Origin: Croceibacterium xixiisoli
GTDB lineage: Bacteria; Pseudomonadota; Alphaproteobacteria; Sphingomonadales; Sphingomonadaceae
Direction of reading: 5' to 3'
Length of the DNA stretch: 64,000 nt
NCBI RefSeq assembly: GCF_009827305.1
Contig: NZ_WTYJ01000001.1
Coordinates: 868,001 to 932,000, forward strand
Position 1 is the first letter of the stretch. The number at the start of each line of letters is the position of its first letter. The notes below the pieces were generated by a model. That model had not been told where the DNA came from, did no database searches, and saw only the letters and a list, made by a program, of their open reading frames with translations. Below are positions 1-8,947 of this stretch, piece by piece. The position numbers and the translations under genes were made by a program.

Positions 1-1610
1 CGCTCTCGCTGCTCGATATCATGTCGGAAGATCTGGCCGTCGGTGGCACCGTATCCGGCATCATTGATGTGCAGATGGCAGAAAGCGGCAATCCGGTCGG
101 CGATGCGCGGATCATGGTCAACCGGCTCAGCCGGTCGGGCCTGGTTACATCATCCCGGCCGATCGATGTCGCGCTGGTCGGGCGCCTGTCCGATACGCAG
201 CTGCAACTGCGCGCGATGATGAAGGATGAAGGCACCACCAAGGGCCGGCTGCAGGCTCGCATTGCCAATATGCCGGTGAGTGGCGCCATGTTCGACCGTC
301 TCAACGCCGGCGATTTGTTCGCCCAGCTGCGCTATGACGGTCCGGCAGAGGCGCTGTGGCGGCTCGCGGCCATCGAACTGATCGACATCACCGGCCCGAT
401 CCGGGTGGCGGCCGATGTCACCGGTTCGATCAGCCAGCCGACGGTGCGCGGTTCGCTGGCCGGTGACGCGCTGCGGGTGCAGAGCGCGCTGACCGGATCG
501 GACATCCGCAATGCGCGTGCCCGGGGTACCTTCTCCGGATCCCGCCTGCAGCTGACCAGCTTTGCCGGCACGGCGCCCAATGGCGGCGCCGTCAGCGGCA
601 GCGGCTTTGTCGATCTGTCGTCGATGTCGGCCGAACGCGGCCCGCAGATCGATCTGCGGCTCGCCACGCGCAATGCCCAGGTCATGGATCTGCCCACCAT
701 GGGCGGCACCGTCACCGGGCCGCTGCGGATCGTTTCCAACGGCGTGGGCGGCACGATTGCCGGCCGGCTGAATGTGAACGAGGCGCGCTGGACCATGGGC
801 ATGGCGGCTGAAACGCAGGAACTGCCCAGCATTCGGACGCGGGAAATCAACCTGCCGCTCGATTCCGCGCCGCAGGTCACCAGCACGACCCAGCCGTGGC
901 GCTTCCTCATCGATGCGACCGCCCCGGGCGGGATCATGGTGACGGGCATGGGGCTGGACAGCGAATGGAGCGCCAATGTGCGGCTGCGCGGCACAACGGC
1001 CGCACCGCGCATCGGCGGGGAAGCACGGGTCGTGCCGCGGCAGGGCTTCTATTCCTTCGCCGGGCGCCGGTTCGACCTGACGCGCGGGGTCATCGATTTC
1101 GACGAGGGCGCAGCGATCGATCCGCGGATCGACATTCTGGCCGAAACCGAACTCAATGCACTGACCGTGGCGGTGGCGATCACCGGACGGGCGACGAAGC
1201 CGGAAATCAGCTTCTCCTCCGTTCCGGCCCTGCCGGAAGAGGAACTGCTGGCCCAGTTGCTGTTCGGCGGATCGATCACCGATCTGTCGGCCACCGACGC
1301 CGTCCAGCTCGGCGCCGCACTGGCCAGCCTGCGCGGTGGCGGTGGCATGGGGCCGGTCAACAAGCTGCGCAGCGCCATCGGCCTCGATCGCCTGCGCATC
1401 CTGCCGCCCGACGCCGCCCTGCAGCGCGGCACAGCCGTTGCCCTGGGCAAGCGGTTCGGACGCCTGGCCTATGTCGAACTGATCACTGACGGGCAGGGCT
1501 ACACGGCCACGGAAGCGGAATTCCGCGTGACGAGCTGGCTCTCGCTGCTCGGGGCGATCAACTCGCTCGGCCGCAACAGCGTGGCCGCCGAAGTGCGCCA
1601 CGATTACTGA
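1..1610 (+). CDS. TamB/DUF490-family translocation and assembly module protein, 3' part only
   Basis: The reading frame is already open at the first base, so the gene starts before the window; about 535 C-terminal residues are present. The sequence is a long run of beta-rich, weakly repeated segments. It ends in the typical TamB C-terminal region: an LPEEELLAQLLFGG-like stretch near codon 410, then a glycine-rich turn and a strand-rich end finishing AEVRHDY. TamB is an inner-membrane-anchored periplasmic protein that spans the envelope. With a BamA-like partner (TamA, usually encoded just upstream, not visible here) it helps insert outer-membrane proteins or move lipids. The family call rests on the C-terminal domain alone. 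Confidence 0.85.
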   Translation, partial: LSLLDIMSEDLAVGGTVSGIIDVQMAESGNPVGDARIMVNRLSRSGLVTSSRPIDVALVGRLSDTQLQLRAMMKDEGTTKGRLQARIANMPVSGAMFDRLNAGDLFAQLRYDGPAEALWRLAAIELIDITGPIRVAADVTGSISQPTVRGSLAGDALRVQSALTGSDIRNARARGTFSGSRLQLTSFAGTAPNGGAVSGSGFVDLSSMSAERGPQIDLRLATRNAQVMDLPTMGGTVTGPLRIVSNGVGGTIAGRLNVNEARWTMGMAAETQELPSIRTREINLPLDSAPQVTSTTQPWRFLIDATAPGGIMVTGMGLDSEWSANVRLRGTTAAPRIGGEARVVPRQGFYSFAGRRFDLTRGVIDFDEGAAIDPRIDILAETELNALTVAVAITGRATKPEISFSSVPALPEEELLAQLLFGGSITDLSATDAVQLGAALASLRGGGGMGPVNKLRSAIGLDRLRILPPDAALQRGTAVALGKRFGRLAYVELITDGQGYTATEAEFRVTSWLSLLGAINSLGRNSVAAEVRHDY

Positions 1611-1765
1611 TCTGCCAAGGCTCCGGTCGCGCTGACAGGCGCGGCCGGGGGCGTGCAAGGGGCGCGCGGGTGCCCCGTCTTCCTGGCACTCCGTCAGCCG
1701 GGCTTGGAGCCCGTCAAGGGCCTGCCGCAGTGATATGCGCGCGTGCCGGAAGTGGTGCTTTGCCC

Positions 1766-1876
1766 TTCGACGGGCTCAGGCGTGTGGGATGGGGGAGTGT
1801 GTCCCATCAGGCCGGTGCCCCGAACCCGCAATCACATGCAGCGGGCTCCACCCCCGCTCAGCCTGAGCCCGTCGAA
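1766..1876. repeat. Inverted repeat with 15-bp perfect arms in the tamB-glnA gap
   Basis: TTCGACGGGCTCAGG (1766-1780) recurs as its exact complement at 1862-1876, enclosing 81 bases. This motif resembles short interspersed sequences that are common between genes in sphingomonads. The 358-base gap 1611-1968 otherwise holds only the glnA terminator. A small open frame over it simply reads through the repeat and is not credible. Confidence 0.6.
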
Positions 1877-1912
1877 AGCCAGGGACTGCCGTTGAACCTT
1901 CGCCAGGCAAAG

Positions 1913-1946
1913 AAAAACCCCGGCAGGATTGCTCCTGCCGGGGTTT
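1913..1946 (-). terminator. Rho-independent terminator of glnA
   Basis: Arms 1915-1928 and 1933-1946 form a perfect 14-bp stem (core CCCCGGCAGGA) with a 4-base loop. Read on the minus strand it is followed by a T run (1917 down to 1913). It starts 22 bases past the glnA stop codon. Confidence 0.85.
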
Positions 1947-1968
1947 CCCGCACGTGCACCTGAAAGGA

Positions 1969-3378
1969 TCAGGCGCTGTAATACATGTCGTATTCGACCG
2001 GGCTGGGGGCCATTTCCCAGCGGTAGACTTCTTCCCACTTCAGTTCGATGTAGGCTTCGATCTGGTCCTTGGTGAACACGTCGCCCTTCAGCAGGAACTC
2101 GTGGTCGGCCTGGAGCGATTCCAGCGCTTCACGCAGCGAACCGCAAACGGTCGGCACTTCGGCCAGCTCTGCCGGCGGCAGATCGTACAGGTTCTTGTCC
2201 ATGGCGTCGCCCGGGTGGATCTTGTTCTGGATCCCGTCGAGGCCGGCCATCAGCAGGGCTGCGTTGGACAGATAGGGGTTGGCGAGCGGATCCGGGAAAC
2301 GGAATTCCACGCGCTTGGCCTTTTCGCCTGCGCCGTAAGGAATACGGCACGAAGCCGAACGGTTGCGGGCCGAATAGGCCAGCAGCACGGGGGCTTCGAA
2401 GCCCGGCACCAGACGCTTGTAGCTGTTGGTGGTCGGGTTGGAGAAGGCGTTGATCGCCTTGGCGTGCTTCACGACGCCGCCGATGTAGTACAGGCACATT
2501 TCCGACAGGCCGGCATAGCCGTCACCGGCGAAGAGCGGCTTGCCTTCCTTCCAGATCGACATGTGGGTGTGCATGCCCGAACCGTTATCGTCCTTGATCG
2601 GCTTCGGCATGAAGGTTGCGGTCTTGCCGTAAGCGGCGGCAACCTGCTGCACGACATATTTGTAGACCTGGATGCGGTCGGAGGTTTCGACCAGCGTGCC
2701 GAAGGTGATGCCCAGTTCGTGCTGCGCAGCGGCCACTTCGTGGTGCTGCTTGTCCATGGGCAGGCCCATTTCCAGCAGGGTGGTGACCATTTCGGCACGG
2801 ATGTCCATGCAGCTGTCGACCGGTGCCACGGGGAAATAACCGCCCTTGGCGCGCGGACGGTGGCCCAGATTGCCGCCTTCGATGTCCACGCCGGTGTTGG
2901 TCGGCAGTTCGATGTCGTTGATGATGAAGCCCGAACGGTCGTAACCGGTGGCGAACTTCACATCGTCGAACATGAAGAATTCGGGTTCCGGGCCGACATA
3001 GATGGTGTCGCCGATGCCGGTCGTCTTCAGATAGGCTTCTGCGCGCTTCGCGGTCGAACGCGGATCGCGGCCGTAGAGCGAGCCATCAGCCGGTTCCACG
3101 ATGTCGCACACGATGATCATCATCGGGGTGGCAGAGAACGGATCGATGTAGACGGCGTCCAGATCCGGCTTCAGGATCATGTCGGATTCATTGATCGCCT
3201 TCCAGCCTTCGATCGACGAACCGTCGAACATCAGGCCTTCTTCCAGCGCGTCTTCGTCAATGGCGCCCGACCACATCGACAGATGGTGCCACTTGCCGCG
3301 CGGATCGGTGAAACGAACGTCAACCCATTCGATTTCCTCGTCCTTGATGCGCTTCACGATATCCGATGCAGTGGACAT
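1969..3378 (-). CDS. glnA: Glutamine synthetase type I (GlnA)
   Basis: Makes glutamine from glutamate, ammonia and ATP; a cytoplasmic dodecamer and the main entry point of ammonia assimilation. At 469 residues it matches the usual GSI length. The adenylylation site is present as NLYDLPPAE with Tyr398 (equivalent to E. coli Tyr397), so activity is probably controlled by GlnE. The catalytic [10 protein letters not shown] and the N-terminal beta-grasp region are intact. A clear AGGAAGGA ribosome site precedes the ATG. It lies 78 bases downstream of glnB on the same strand. The gap holds a 6-bp GC stem (3425-3441), and the pair is probably one transcript from the sigma-54-type promoter upstream of glnB. 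Confidence 0.98.
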   Translation of the reverse strand: MSTASDIVKRIKDEEIEWVDVRFTDPRGKWHHLSMWSGAIDEDALEEGLMFDGSSIEGWKAINESDMILKPDLDAVYIDPFSATPMMIIVCDIVEPADGSLYGRDPRSTAKRAEAYLKTTGIGDTIYVGPEPEFFMFDDVKFATGYDRSGFIINDIELPTNTGVDIEGGNLGHRPRAKGGYFPVAPVDSCMDIRAEMVTTLLEMGLPMDKQHHEVAAAQHELGITFGTLVETSDRIQVYKYVVQQVAAAYGKTATFMPKPIKDDNGSGMHTHMSIWKEGKPLFAGDGYAGLSEMCLYYIGGVVKHAKAINAFSNPTTNSYKRLVPGFEAPVLLAYSARNRSASCRIPYGAGEKAKRVEFRFPDPLANPYLSNAALLMAGLDGIQNKIHPGDAMDKNLYDLPPAELAEVPTVCGSLREALESLQADHEFLLKGDVFTKDQIEAYIELKWEEVYRWEMAPSPVEYDMYYSA

Positions 3379-3456
3379 TTTATTCCTTCCTAGCGAGAGA
3401 GATTATGCTTGTTGTTTTGAGACTGCCGGCGGGGCGCCGGCCGGGACAGGTTCCGG

Positions 3457-3849
<393 letters not shown>

Positions 3850-3860
3850 TCAACCCAATT

Positions 3861-3877
3861 ACAAGAATCGTGCCAAG
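3861..3877 (-). promoter_or_regulatory. Sigma-54-type (-24/-12) promoter of glnB-glnA
   Basis: On the minus strand the sequence reads CTTGGCACGATTCTTGTA. It fits the consensus TGGCACG-N4-TTGC except for T in place of C in the -12 element, and has the required 10 bases between the GG and the GT. It sits about 66 bases upstream of the glnB start codon, as expected for an NtrC-activated promoter. Confidence 0.75.
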
Positions 3878-3928
3878 GCGCGCGTCACGGAATTAGACAA
3901 TCACGCCGCCCGGCGAAAGAGCGTATTC

Positions 3929-3949
3929 GCAACGCTTCGCTGGCGTTGC
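3929..3949. promoter_or_regulatory. Dyad upstream of the sigma-54 promoter, possible activator site
   Basis: Perfect 7-bp arms GCAACGC (3929-3935) and GCGTTGC (3943-3949) are separated by 7 bases. The dyad lies 50-70 bases upstream of the -24 element, where an NtrC enhancer would be expected. It is not a close match to the enteric NtrC consensus, so the role is inferred from position and symmetry only. Confidence 0.4.
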
Positions 3950-3992
3950 TGATCGGTGATCCGTTGAAATGATGACCGAAAAAGCAAAGTGT

Positions 3993-4030
3993 TGCTCAAA
4001 AAACAGGCAGGACTGCCTGTTTTTTGAGCA
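3993..4030 (-). terminator. Bidirectional-looking terminator behind argC
   Basis: Perfect 18-bp arms (3993-4010 and 4013-4030) enclose GA. The functional core is CAGGCAG/CTGCCTG flanked by A6 and T6, so it can work in both directions. It begins four bases after the argC stop codon on the minus strand. Confidence 0.85.
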
Positions 4031-4034
4031 GGTG

Positions 4035-4961
4035 TCAGAGATGCAGGCCGGCCGTCTGGTCCAGCCCGGCCATCAGGTTTAGCGATTGCACGGCGGCGCC
4101 GCTGGCGCCCTTGCCCAGATTGTCGAGCAGCGCAATCAGCCGCACCTGGGTGCCGCTGTCATCGGCGAACACGAACAGTTCCAGCCGGTCCGAAGCCGCG
4201 CGCGAACGGCGCAGCAGCAATTCGGCACCGGGATCTTCACCCATGAACACCACCGGGCTACCGGCGTAGAAATCGGTCAGGCAAGCGCGCAGGGCGTCGG
4301 CATTGGCGGCACCCGGCATCGCGCCGAGCGGCAGCGGGATTTCCACCACCATGCCGCGATGCGCCGGGATTACCGCCGGGGTGAACAGCGGCGGATGCAC
4401 CAGGCCACAGCGCTGCTGCATTTCAGGCACATGTTTGTGGCCCAGCTGCAGCGCATAGCCGCGCCAGGCGATGTCTTCATCGGCTTCGAACCGTTCGATC
4501 AGCGCCTTGCCGCCGCCCGAATATCCGGACACGGCATTGCAAGTCAGCGGCCAGTCGGCGGGGATCAGCCCGGCCTGCACCAGCGGCGCGATCAGGGCGA
4601 TGAAGCCGGTCGAATAGCAGCCGGGATTGGAAATCCGTGCCGCTTCGGCCACGGCCTGCGTGCCGCTGACTTCGGGAAAGCCATAGACCCAGCCCGGCGC
4701 CACGCGATGCGCGGTGGAGGCATCGATCACGCGGGTGGCGGAGCCCGGTTCGATCAGCGCCACGGCTTCGCGGGCGGCTTCGTCGGGCAGGCACAGAATG
4801 GCGAAATCGGCACTGTTCAGCGCTTCGGCGCGCGCATCGCGATCCTTGCGACGTGCATCATCCAGCACGATCAGCGAGAATTCGTTCCGCCCGGCCAGCC
4901 GTTCGGCGATTTCGAGCCCGGTGGTGCCCACCGCGCCATCGATGAAGACGGTCCGGGTCAT
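4035..4961 (-). CDS. argC: N-acetyl-gamma-glutamyl-phosphate reductase, short (type 2) form (ArgC)
   Basis: Reduces N-acetylglutamyl phosphate with NADPH, the third step of arginine synthesis. The 308-residue protein opens with MTRTVFIDGAVGTTGLE, a Rossmann start, and has the catalytic Cys in SNPGCYSTG, the mark of the family. A longer open frame extends 22 codons upstream, but the ATG at 4961 is chosen because it fits the family's N-terminus and overlaps the upstream stop codon by one base (TGATG). It is thus translationally coupled to the small SH3-domain gene. A strong terminator follows at once. Confidence 0.95.
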   Translation of the reverse strand: MTRTVFIDGAVGTTGLEIAERLAGRNEFSLIVLDDARRKDRDARAEALNSADFAILCLPDEAAREAVALIEPGSATRVIDASTAHRVAPGWVYGFPEVSGTQAVAEAARISNPGCYSTGFIALIAPLVQAGLIPADWPLTCNAVSGYSGGGKALIERFEADEDIAWRGYALQLGHKHVPEMQQRCGLVHPPLFTPAVIPAHRGMVVEIPLPLGAMPGAANADALRACLTDFYAGSPVVFMGEDPGAELLLRRSRAASDRLELFVFADDSGTQVRLIALLDNLGKGASGAAVQSLNLMAGLDQTAGLHL

Positions 4962-5332
4962 CAGGCGGCCAGCGTTTCGAGCCGGTCGACCCGGACATAT
5001 CCGACCGGGCCCGTCAGCGACAGGCAACCCCAGGCCCAGCCGCCGCTGATATCCAGCACTTCGAAGCTATCGCCTTCCATCAGCGTGCATTGTTCAACCC
5101 CGCGTTCATCGGGCGAAGACATCAGCGGCGCGCCGCCCGGCATCACGCTGCGCGGCTGCGGCACGGCATAATGGGGTACGAAGTAACGGCCGGCGAGGCC
5201 GATATGCGCAAGATCGCCGCGCAGCGGGAGGCTGCCGGGTTCGGGCCGATCGACGGGGCCGGAAAGCGCAAAGGGACCTTGGGTGGAAATGGCGGTACTT
5301 TCTGTCACGCCGGTGGCGGGCTTGCGCGCCAC
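4961..5332 (-). CDS. SH3-domain protein resembling the N-terminal half of NlpC/P60 (C40) peptidases
   Basis: About 123 residues if the GTG at 5332 is the start; that start has no clear ribosome site, so the N-terminus is uncertain. The segment DLAHIGLAGRYFVPHYAVP followed by a bacterial SH3 fold (EGDSFEVLDISGGWAWG...VGYVRVDRL) is what normally precedes the NlpC/P60 catalytic domain in sphingomonad C40 peptidases. Those genes usually sit next to an M17 aminopeptidase gene, as here. The catalytic Cys/His domain is absent: the frame stops at 4961 and runs straight into argC. It could be a domain-loss remnant or a stand-alone peptidoglycan-binding module. Confidence 0.6.
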   Translation of the reverse strand: MARKPATGVTESTAISTQGPFALSGPVDRPEPGSLPLRGDLAHIGLAGRYFVPHYAVPQPRSVMPGGAPLMSSPDERGVEQCTLMEGDSFEVLDISGGWAWGCLSLTGPVGYVRVDRLETLAA

Positions 5333-5384
5333 CGGGAAGGATAATCTGCCGCGCGATTATACGCGCGCGCCCCATGCTGCAAGA

Positions 5385-6803
5385 TCAGCCGCCTGCAGAG
5401 GGGGTTTTTGTCTTCTTCTCCACCCCGTAACGCGCGCGCAGCATGTGCCAGGCGGCGCGCAGCCCCAGCGCCGCGCCGCCCTTGGGCCGGCCCGGCTTGC
5501 CGGCCGGGCGCCAGGCGAAGGTGTCGAAATGCGCCCAGTCGATCCCGTCGCCGACGAATTTGTCGAGGAACAGCGCCGCCACGCTCGCCCCGGCAAAGCC
5601 GTTGGATGGGGCGTTGTTCATGTCGGCAATGTCGGATTTCAGATATTCGCGATAGACTTCTGGCAGCGGCAGGTGCCAGCATTCATCGTCATGTGCCTTG
5701 CCGGCATCCTGCAGTTCCACCGCCGTTACGCTGTTGCGGGCAAAGAGGGCGGGAATATCGGGCCCCAGGGCAACCCGCGCGGCACCGGTCAGCGTGGCGA
5801 AATCGATGATCAGTTCGGGATTTTCCTCGCTCGCGCGGGTCAGCGCATCGCCCAGGATCAGCCGTCCTTCGGCATCGGTATTGCCGATTTCCACGGTCAG
5901 CCCCTTGCGCGATTTCAACACATCGCCCGGACGGAACGCATTGCCGGAAATGGCATTCTCCACGGCCGGAATGATGCAATGCAGCCGCAGATTCATGCCC
6001 GATTCCATCACCAGAGCGGCCAAAGCCAGGGCATGCGCTGCGCCGCCCATGTCCTTTTTCATCAGCAGCATGCCGGACGAAGGCTTGATGTCGAGCCCGC
6101 CGGTGTCGAAACTGACCCCCTTGCCCACGATCGCCACCACCGGGGCTTTGTCCTTGCCCCAGCTCAGATGCAGCAGGCGCGGGGCATGCTGGCGGGCGGC
6201 CGCCCGGCCGACGGCATGGACCATCGGATATTCGCGTTCCAGCACATCGCCGGTGGTGACCGACAGCTTCGCCCCATGCGCCTTGGCCAGCCTGGCGGCC
6301 TCAGCCTCCAGCGCGGCGGGGCCCATGTCTTCTGCCGGGGTATTGACCAGATCGGCCACCAGTGCGCTGGCGCGGGCTTCGGCCAGGGCGGGGGCGATCG
6401 CCTTCACATCGCCGGTCAGCAGGATGCGCGGCCCTTCCGGGTTATTTTCTTCATGATAGCGGGTGAAGCGATATTGCGCCGTCTGCCAGCCATGCAGCGC
6501 CGCGCCCGGTTCGCCGCCGATGCAGCGATAGGTTCCGGCGGGCAACCGGTCGGCCAGGGCGGCCATGCACCAGCTGGTCAGCTGGGCGGGATCGGCAACG
6601 CCGCCCACCGCGAACCAGCCGTCGCCATGCGGCACGATCGCCATCTGGCCGGCGGCCCCGGTAAATTTCTGCGCCGCCAGCGCGGCCCGCTGTGCCGTGC
6701 CGAGGCCGGCAGTGAGGCCGGGCAGGGCTTCCTGGTTGACGATGTGGACGACGATGGCATCCTGCCCGCGGTCCGCTTGGATCAAATCGACTTTCGCGCT
6801 CAT
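5385..6803 (-). CDS. Leucyl aminopeptidase family protein (M17)
   Basis: 472-residue cytosolic metallo-aminopeptidase of the PepA/M17 family, which removes N-terminal residues from peptides using two metal ions. The C-terminal catalytic domain shows KGVSFDTGGLDIKP, KKDMGGAAHALA and the family signature NTDAEGRLILGDAL, so the metal and catalytic residues are present. The ATG at 6803 (MSAKVDLIQ) is preferred over a TTG 14 codons upstream because it gives the normal N-terminus; no strong ribosome site is visible for either. The gene diverges from the lipoprotein gene that starts 49 bases away. Confidence 0.9.
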   Translation of the reverse strand: MSAKVDLIQADRGQDAIVVHIVNQEALPGLTAGLGTAQRAALAAQKFTGAAGQMAIVPHGDGWFAVGGVADPAQLTSWCMAALADRLPAGTYRCIGGEPGAALHGWQTAQYRFTRYHEENNPEGPRILLTGDVKAIAPALAEARASALVADLVNTPAEDMGPAALEAEAARLAKAHGAKLSVTTGDVLEREYPMVHAVGRAAARQHAPRLLHLSWGKDKAPVVAIVGKGVSFDTGGLDIKPSSGMLLMKKDMGGAAHALALAALVMESGMNLRLHCIIPAVENAISGNAFRPGDVLKSRKGLTVEIGNTDAEGRLILGDALTRASEENPELIIDFATLTGAARVALGPDIPALFARNSVTAVELQDAGKAHDDECWHLPLPEVYREYLKSDIADMNNAPSNGFAGASVAALFLDKFVGDGIDWAHFDTFAWRPAGKPGRPKGGAALGLRAAWHMLRARYGVEKKTKTPSAGG

Positions 6804-6851
6804 GATTTCGACGCTAGCGCCAAGGACATGCATTTGGGAAGGCAATCAGCA

Positions 6852-7673
6852 ATGCGGCGTATGGTTACGGTTCTTGCAGCGGTGGCGTCGCTGACGGGAT
6901 GCGAGCTGCTGGGAAGCGGCGGCGATGCCGATTCGGGCACCGCCACGCCCACGCCCACGCCGACCGTCAGCGAGAGCCCCATTGCCGCCCCATCCCCGAC
7001 CGGGGCGCAGCATGTGGCGGAAGAAACCGAACTCTATCTGTTCGAATATGCCTGGCCCGAAGCGGCCGGCAAGCAGCCCGAACTGGCCGCGCTGCTGGAT
7101 CAGCGGATGGATCACACCAAGGAACAGCTGGTGCGGGAATCGACCGCCGCCCGCGCATCGGCGCGGCAGGATGGTTTCCCCTACAACAAGCATTCCTATT
7201 CGGCGGATTGGAAGGTGGTGACCGAGCTGCCCGGCTGGCTCAGCCTGTCGTCGCAGGTGGCGACCTACAGCGGCGGTGCACACGGCATGTATGGCGTCGA
7301 TGCGCTGCTGTGGAACAAGGTGGACAAGACCGCGATGAGCGGGATCGATCTGTTCACATCCCCCGCCGATCTGGAAAAGGCGGTGCATGACCGGTTCTGC
7401 GACCAGCTGAACAAGCAGCGGGAGAAAAAGCGCGGCGAACCCATCGCAGCGGATTCGACCGATGAATTCGACAAATGCCCGGGCATCGATGAGCTGGTGG
7501 TGCTGGTCGGTTCGTCCAACCGCAAGGTCTTCAACCGGCTGACCTTCTATGCCGGGCCTTATGTCGCCGGCCCCTATGTCGAAGGCGCCTATGAGGTGGA
7601 TCTGCCGGTCGACGCGGCGGTGCTGGCGACCGTGAAACCGGAGTATCAGGGATTTTTCGCGGCTCGCAATTGA
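6852..7673 (+). CDS. DUF3298-type secreted lipoprotein
   Basis: 273 residues starting MRRMVTVLAAVASLTGCEL: a lipoprotein signal with lipobox LTGC, then a Thr/Pro-rich linker. The body fits the DUF4163/DUF3298 group (RsiV C-terminal-like), including VATYSGGAHG and a Tyr-rich final strand with PYVAGPYVEGAYEVDLPV. The function is unknown; in RsiV this fold binds lysozyme. An open frame extends much further upstream, but that part is the antisense of the aminopeptidase gene and is rejected. A GGGAAGG ribosome site lies about 10 bases before the ATG. Confidence 0.8.
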   Translation: MRRMVTVLAAVASLTGCELLGSGGDADSGTATPTPTPTVSESPIAAPSPTGAQHVAEETELYLFEYAWPEAAGKQPELAALLDQRMDHTKEQLVRESTAARASARQDGFPYNKHSYSADWKVVTELPGWLSLSSQVATYSGGAHGMYGVDALLWNKVDKTAMSGIDLFTSPADLEKAVHDRFCDQLNKQREKKRGEPIAADSTDEFDKCPGIDELVVLVGSSNRKVFNRLTFYAGPYVAGPYVEGAYEVDLPVDAAVLATVKPEYQGFFAARN

Positions 7674-7698
7674 ACCGCATGCTCGCTACATGGGCGGG

Positions 7699-8523
7699 AT
7701 GACAGAATATCAGCAGGTGACGGCGGAAACCTCCGTCTATCGCGACGGAACGATCAAGCTGCACGGTCCGCACGGGTTTGAAGGCATGCGCCGCGCCGGC
7801 CGGCTGGCGGCGGACATTCTGGACGAGATCGCCCCCCATGTGGTGCCGGGCGTTTCGACCGAGGAGCTCGACCGCCGGGTTCGCGAAATGATGCTGGATG
7901 GCGGCGCGGTGCCCGCCACGCTCGGCTATCGCGGCTATACCCACAGCTGCTGCATCTCGATCAACCATGTGGTGTGCCACGGCATCCCGTCATCCAAGAC
8001 GCTCAAGGATGGCGATATCATCAATATCGACGTCACCCCGCTGCTGGATGGCTGGCATGGCGACACCAGCCGGATGTATCTGGTCGGCGATGTGCCGCTC
8101 AAGGCGCGGCGGCTGGTCGACGTAACCTATGAATGCCTGATGATCGGCATCGACAAGGCGCGCCCCGGCGGCCGGCTGGGTGATATCGGCGCCGCGATCC
8201 AGGAACATGCGCAGCAGTTCCGCTATGGCGTGGTGCGCGATTTCTGCGGCCATGGGCTGGGGCAGCTGTTCCACGATGCGCCCGAAGTGGTGCATGCGGC
8301 GCGCGCCGGCACCGGGCCGGAACTGCGCCCCGGCATGTTCCTGACCATCGAGCCGATGATCAATCTGGGCAAGGCCGATGTGAAGGTGCTCAGCGACGGC
8401 TGGACGGCGGTCACCCGCGACAAGAGCCTGTCCGCCCAGTTCGAACATTCGATCGGCATCACCGAAGACGGCTGCGAAATCTTCACCAAGAGCGCGAAGG
8501 ACATGGACAAGCCCCCTTACTGA
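7699..8523 (+). CDS. map: Methionine aminopeptidase type I (Map)
   Basis: Removes the initiator methionine from new proteins; cytosolic dinuclear metalloenzyme. The 274 residues show all metal ligands in context: SINHVVCHGIP, INIDVTPLLDGWHGDTSR, DFCGHGLGQLFHDAPEV, FLTIEPMI and QFEHSIGIT. The ATG at 7699 (MTEYQQ) is preferred; an ATG nine bases upstream is possible. The length is slightly above the usual 250-260 because of an N-terminal extension. Confidence 0.96.
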   Translation: MTEYQQVTAETSVYRDGTIKLHGPHGFEGMRRAGRLAADILDEIAPHVVPGVSTEELDRRVREMMLDGGAVPATLGYRGYTHSCCISINHVVCHGIPSSKTLKDGDIINIDVTPLLDGWHGDTSRMYLVGDVPLKARRLVDVTYECLMIGIDKARPGGRLGDIGAAIQEHAQQFRYGVVRDFCGHGLGQLFHDAPEVVHAARAGTGPELRPGMFLTIEPMINLGKADVKVLSDGWTAVTRDKSLSAQFEHSIGITEDGCEIFTKSAKDMDKPPY

Positions 8524-8637
8524 GACAGCGGCGGGAATGGTCATCGGGCGTGACATCGCCTGATACATTCCCGCAATATGCTGAAATCCGGCAGCATTGT
8601 CTGGCTGCTAGGCCGATGGCTCCAAGGAGTTATCGCC

Positions 8638-8871
8638 ATGCAGACAGACAATAACCCGATGACATCCCCGGCGGTTCGCGGGCCGGACATGAGCTGCAAG
8701 GCGCAGGCCAAGCGGCGCTGCGCGCGCGGGTTGCACAATCCCAAGGGCAGCTATCCCGATGCCCACAATGCCGATCTGAAGCGCCTGCTGCCGCCATTGC
8801 GGGTGCCAGCTGGTGCGCACCCATATGTCACGCAGCTGGTGCTTTACCGGCGAGCTGGGCTGATGGGGTAA
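8638..8871 (+). CDS. Possible small protein of unknown function
   Basis: A 77-codon frame (MQTDNNPMTSPAVRGPDMSC...) begins at an ATG with a good ribosome site, AAGGAG eight bases upstream. I recognise no family; the middle is basic and contains three Cys. It is the only candidate in the 424-base stretch 8524-8947 between map and the next gene. The rest of that stretch shows just a 10-bp direct repeat (GCCGTTCAGC at 8886 and 8901). Confidence 0.35.
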   Translation: MQTDNNPMTSPAVRGPDMSCKAQAKRRCARGLHNPKGSYPDAHNADLKRLLPPLRVPAGAHPYVTQLVLYRRAGLMG

Positions 8872-8947
8872 GCGAAAGCAGGTTCGCCGTTCAGCTCTTT
8901 GCCGTTCAGCCCATGGTCATTGCTGCAAAGCCAGAGGGGATACTCTC

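Noticed and set aside
1670-1963. 97-codon open frame in the tamB-glnA gap
   Set aside because: It covers the inverted repeat and the glnA terminator, and has no ribosome site or domain.
5283-6851. Long plus-strand open frame leading into the DUF3298-type lipoprotein
   Set aside because: It lies antisense to the M17 aminopeptidase, has no family features, and the real protein begins with its own signal peptide at 6852.
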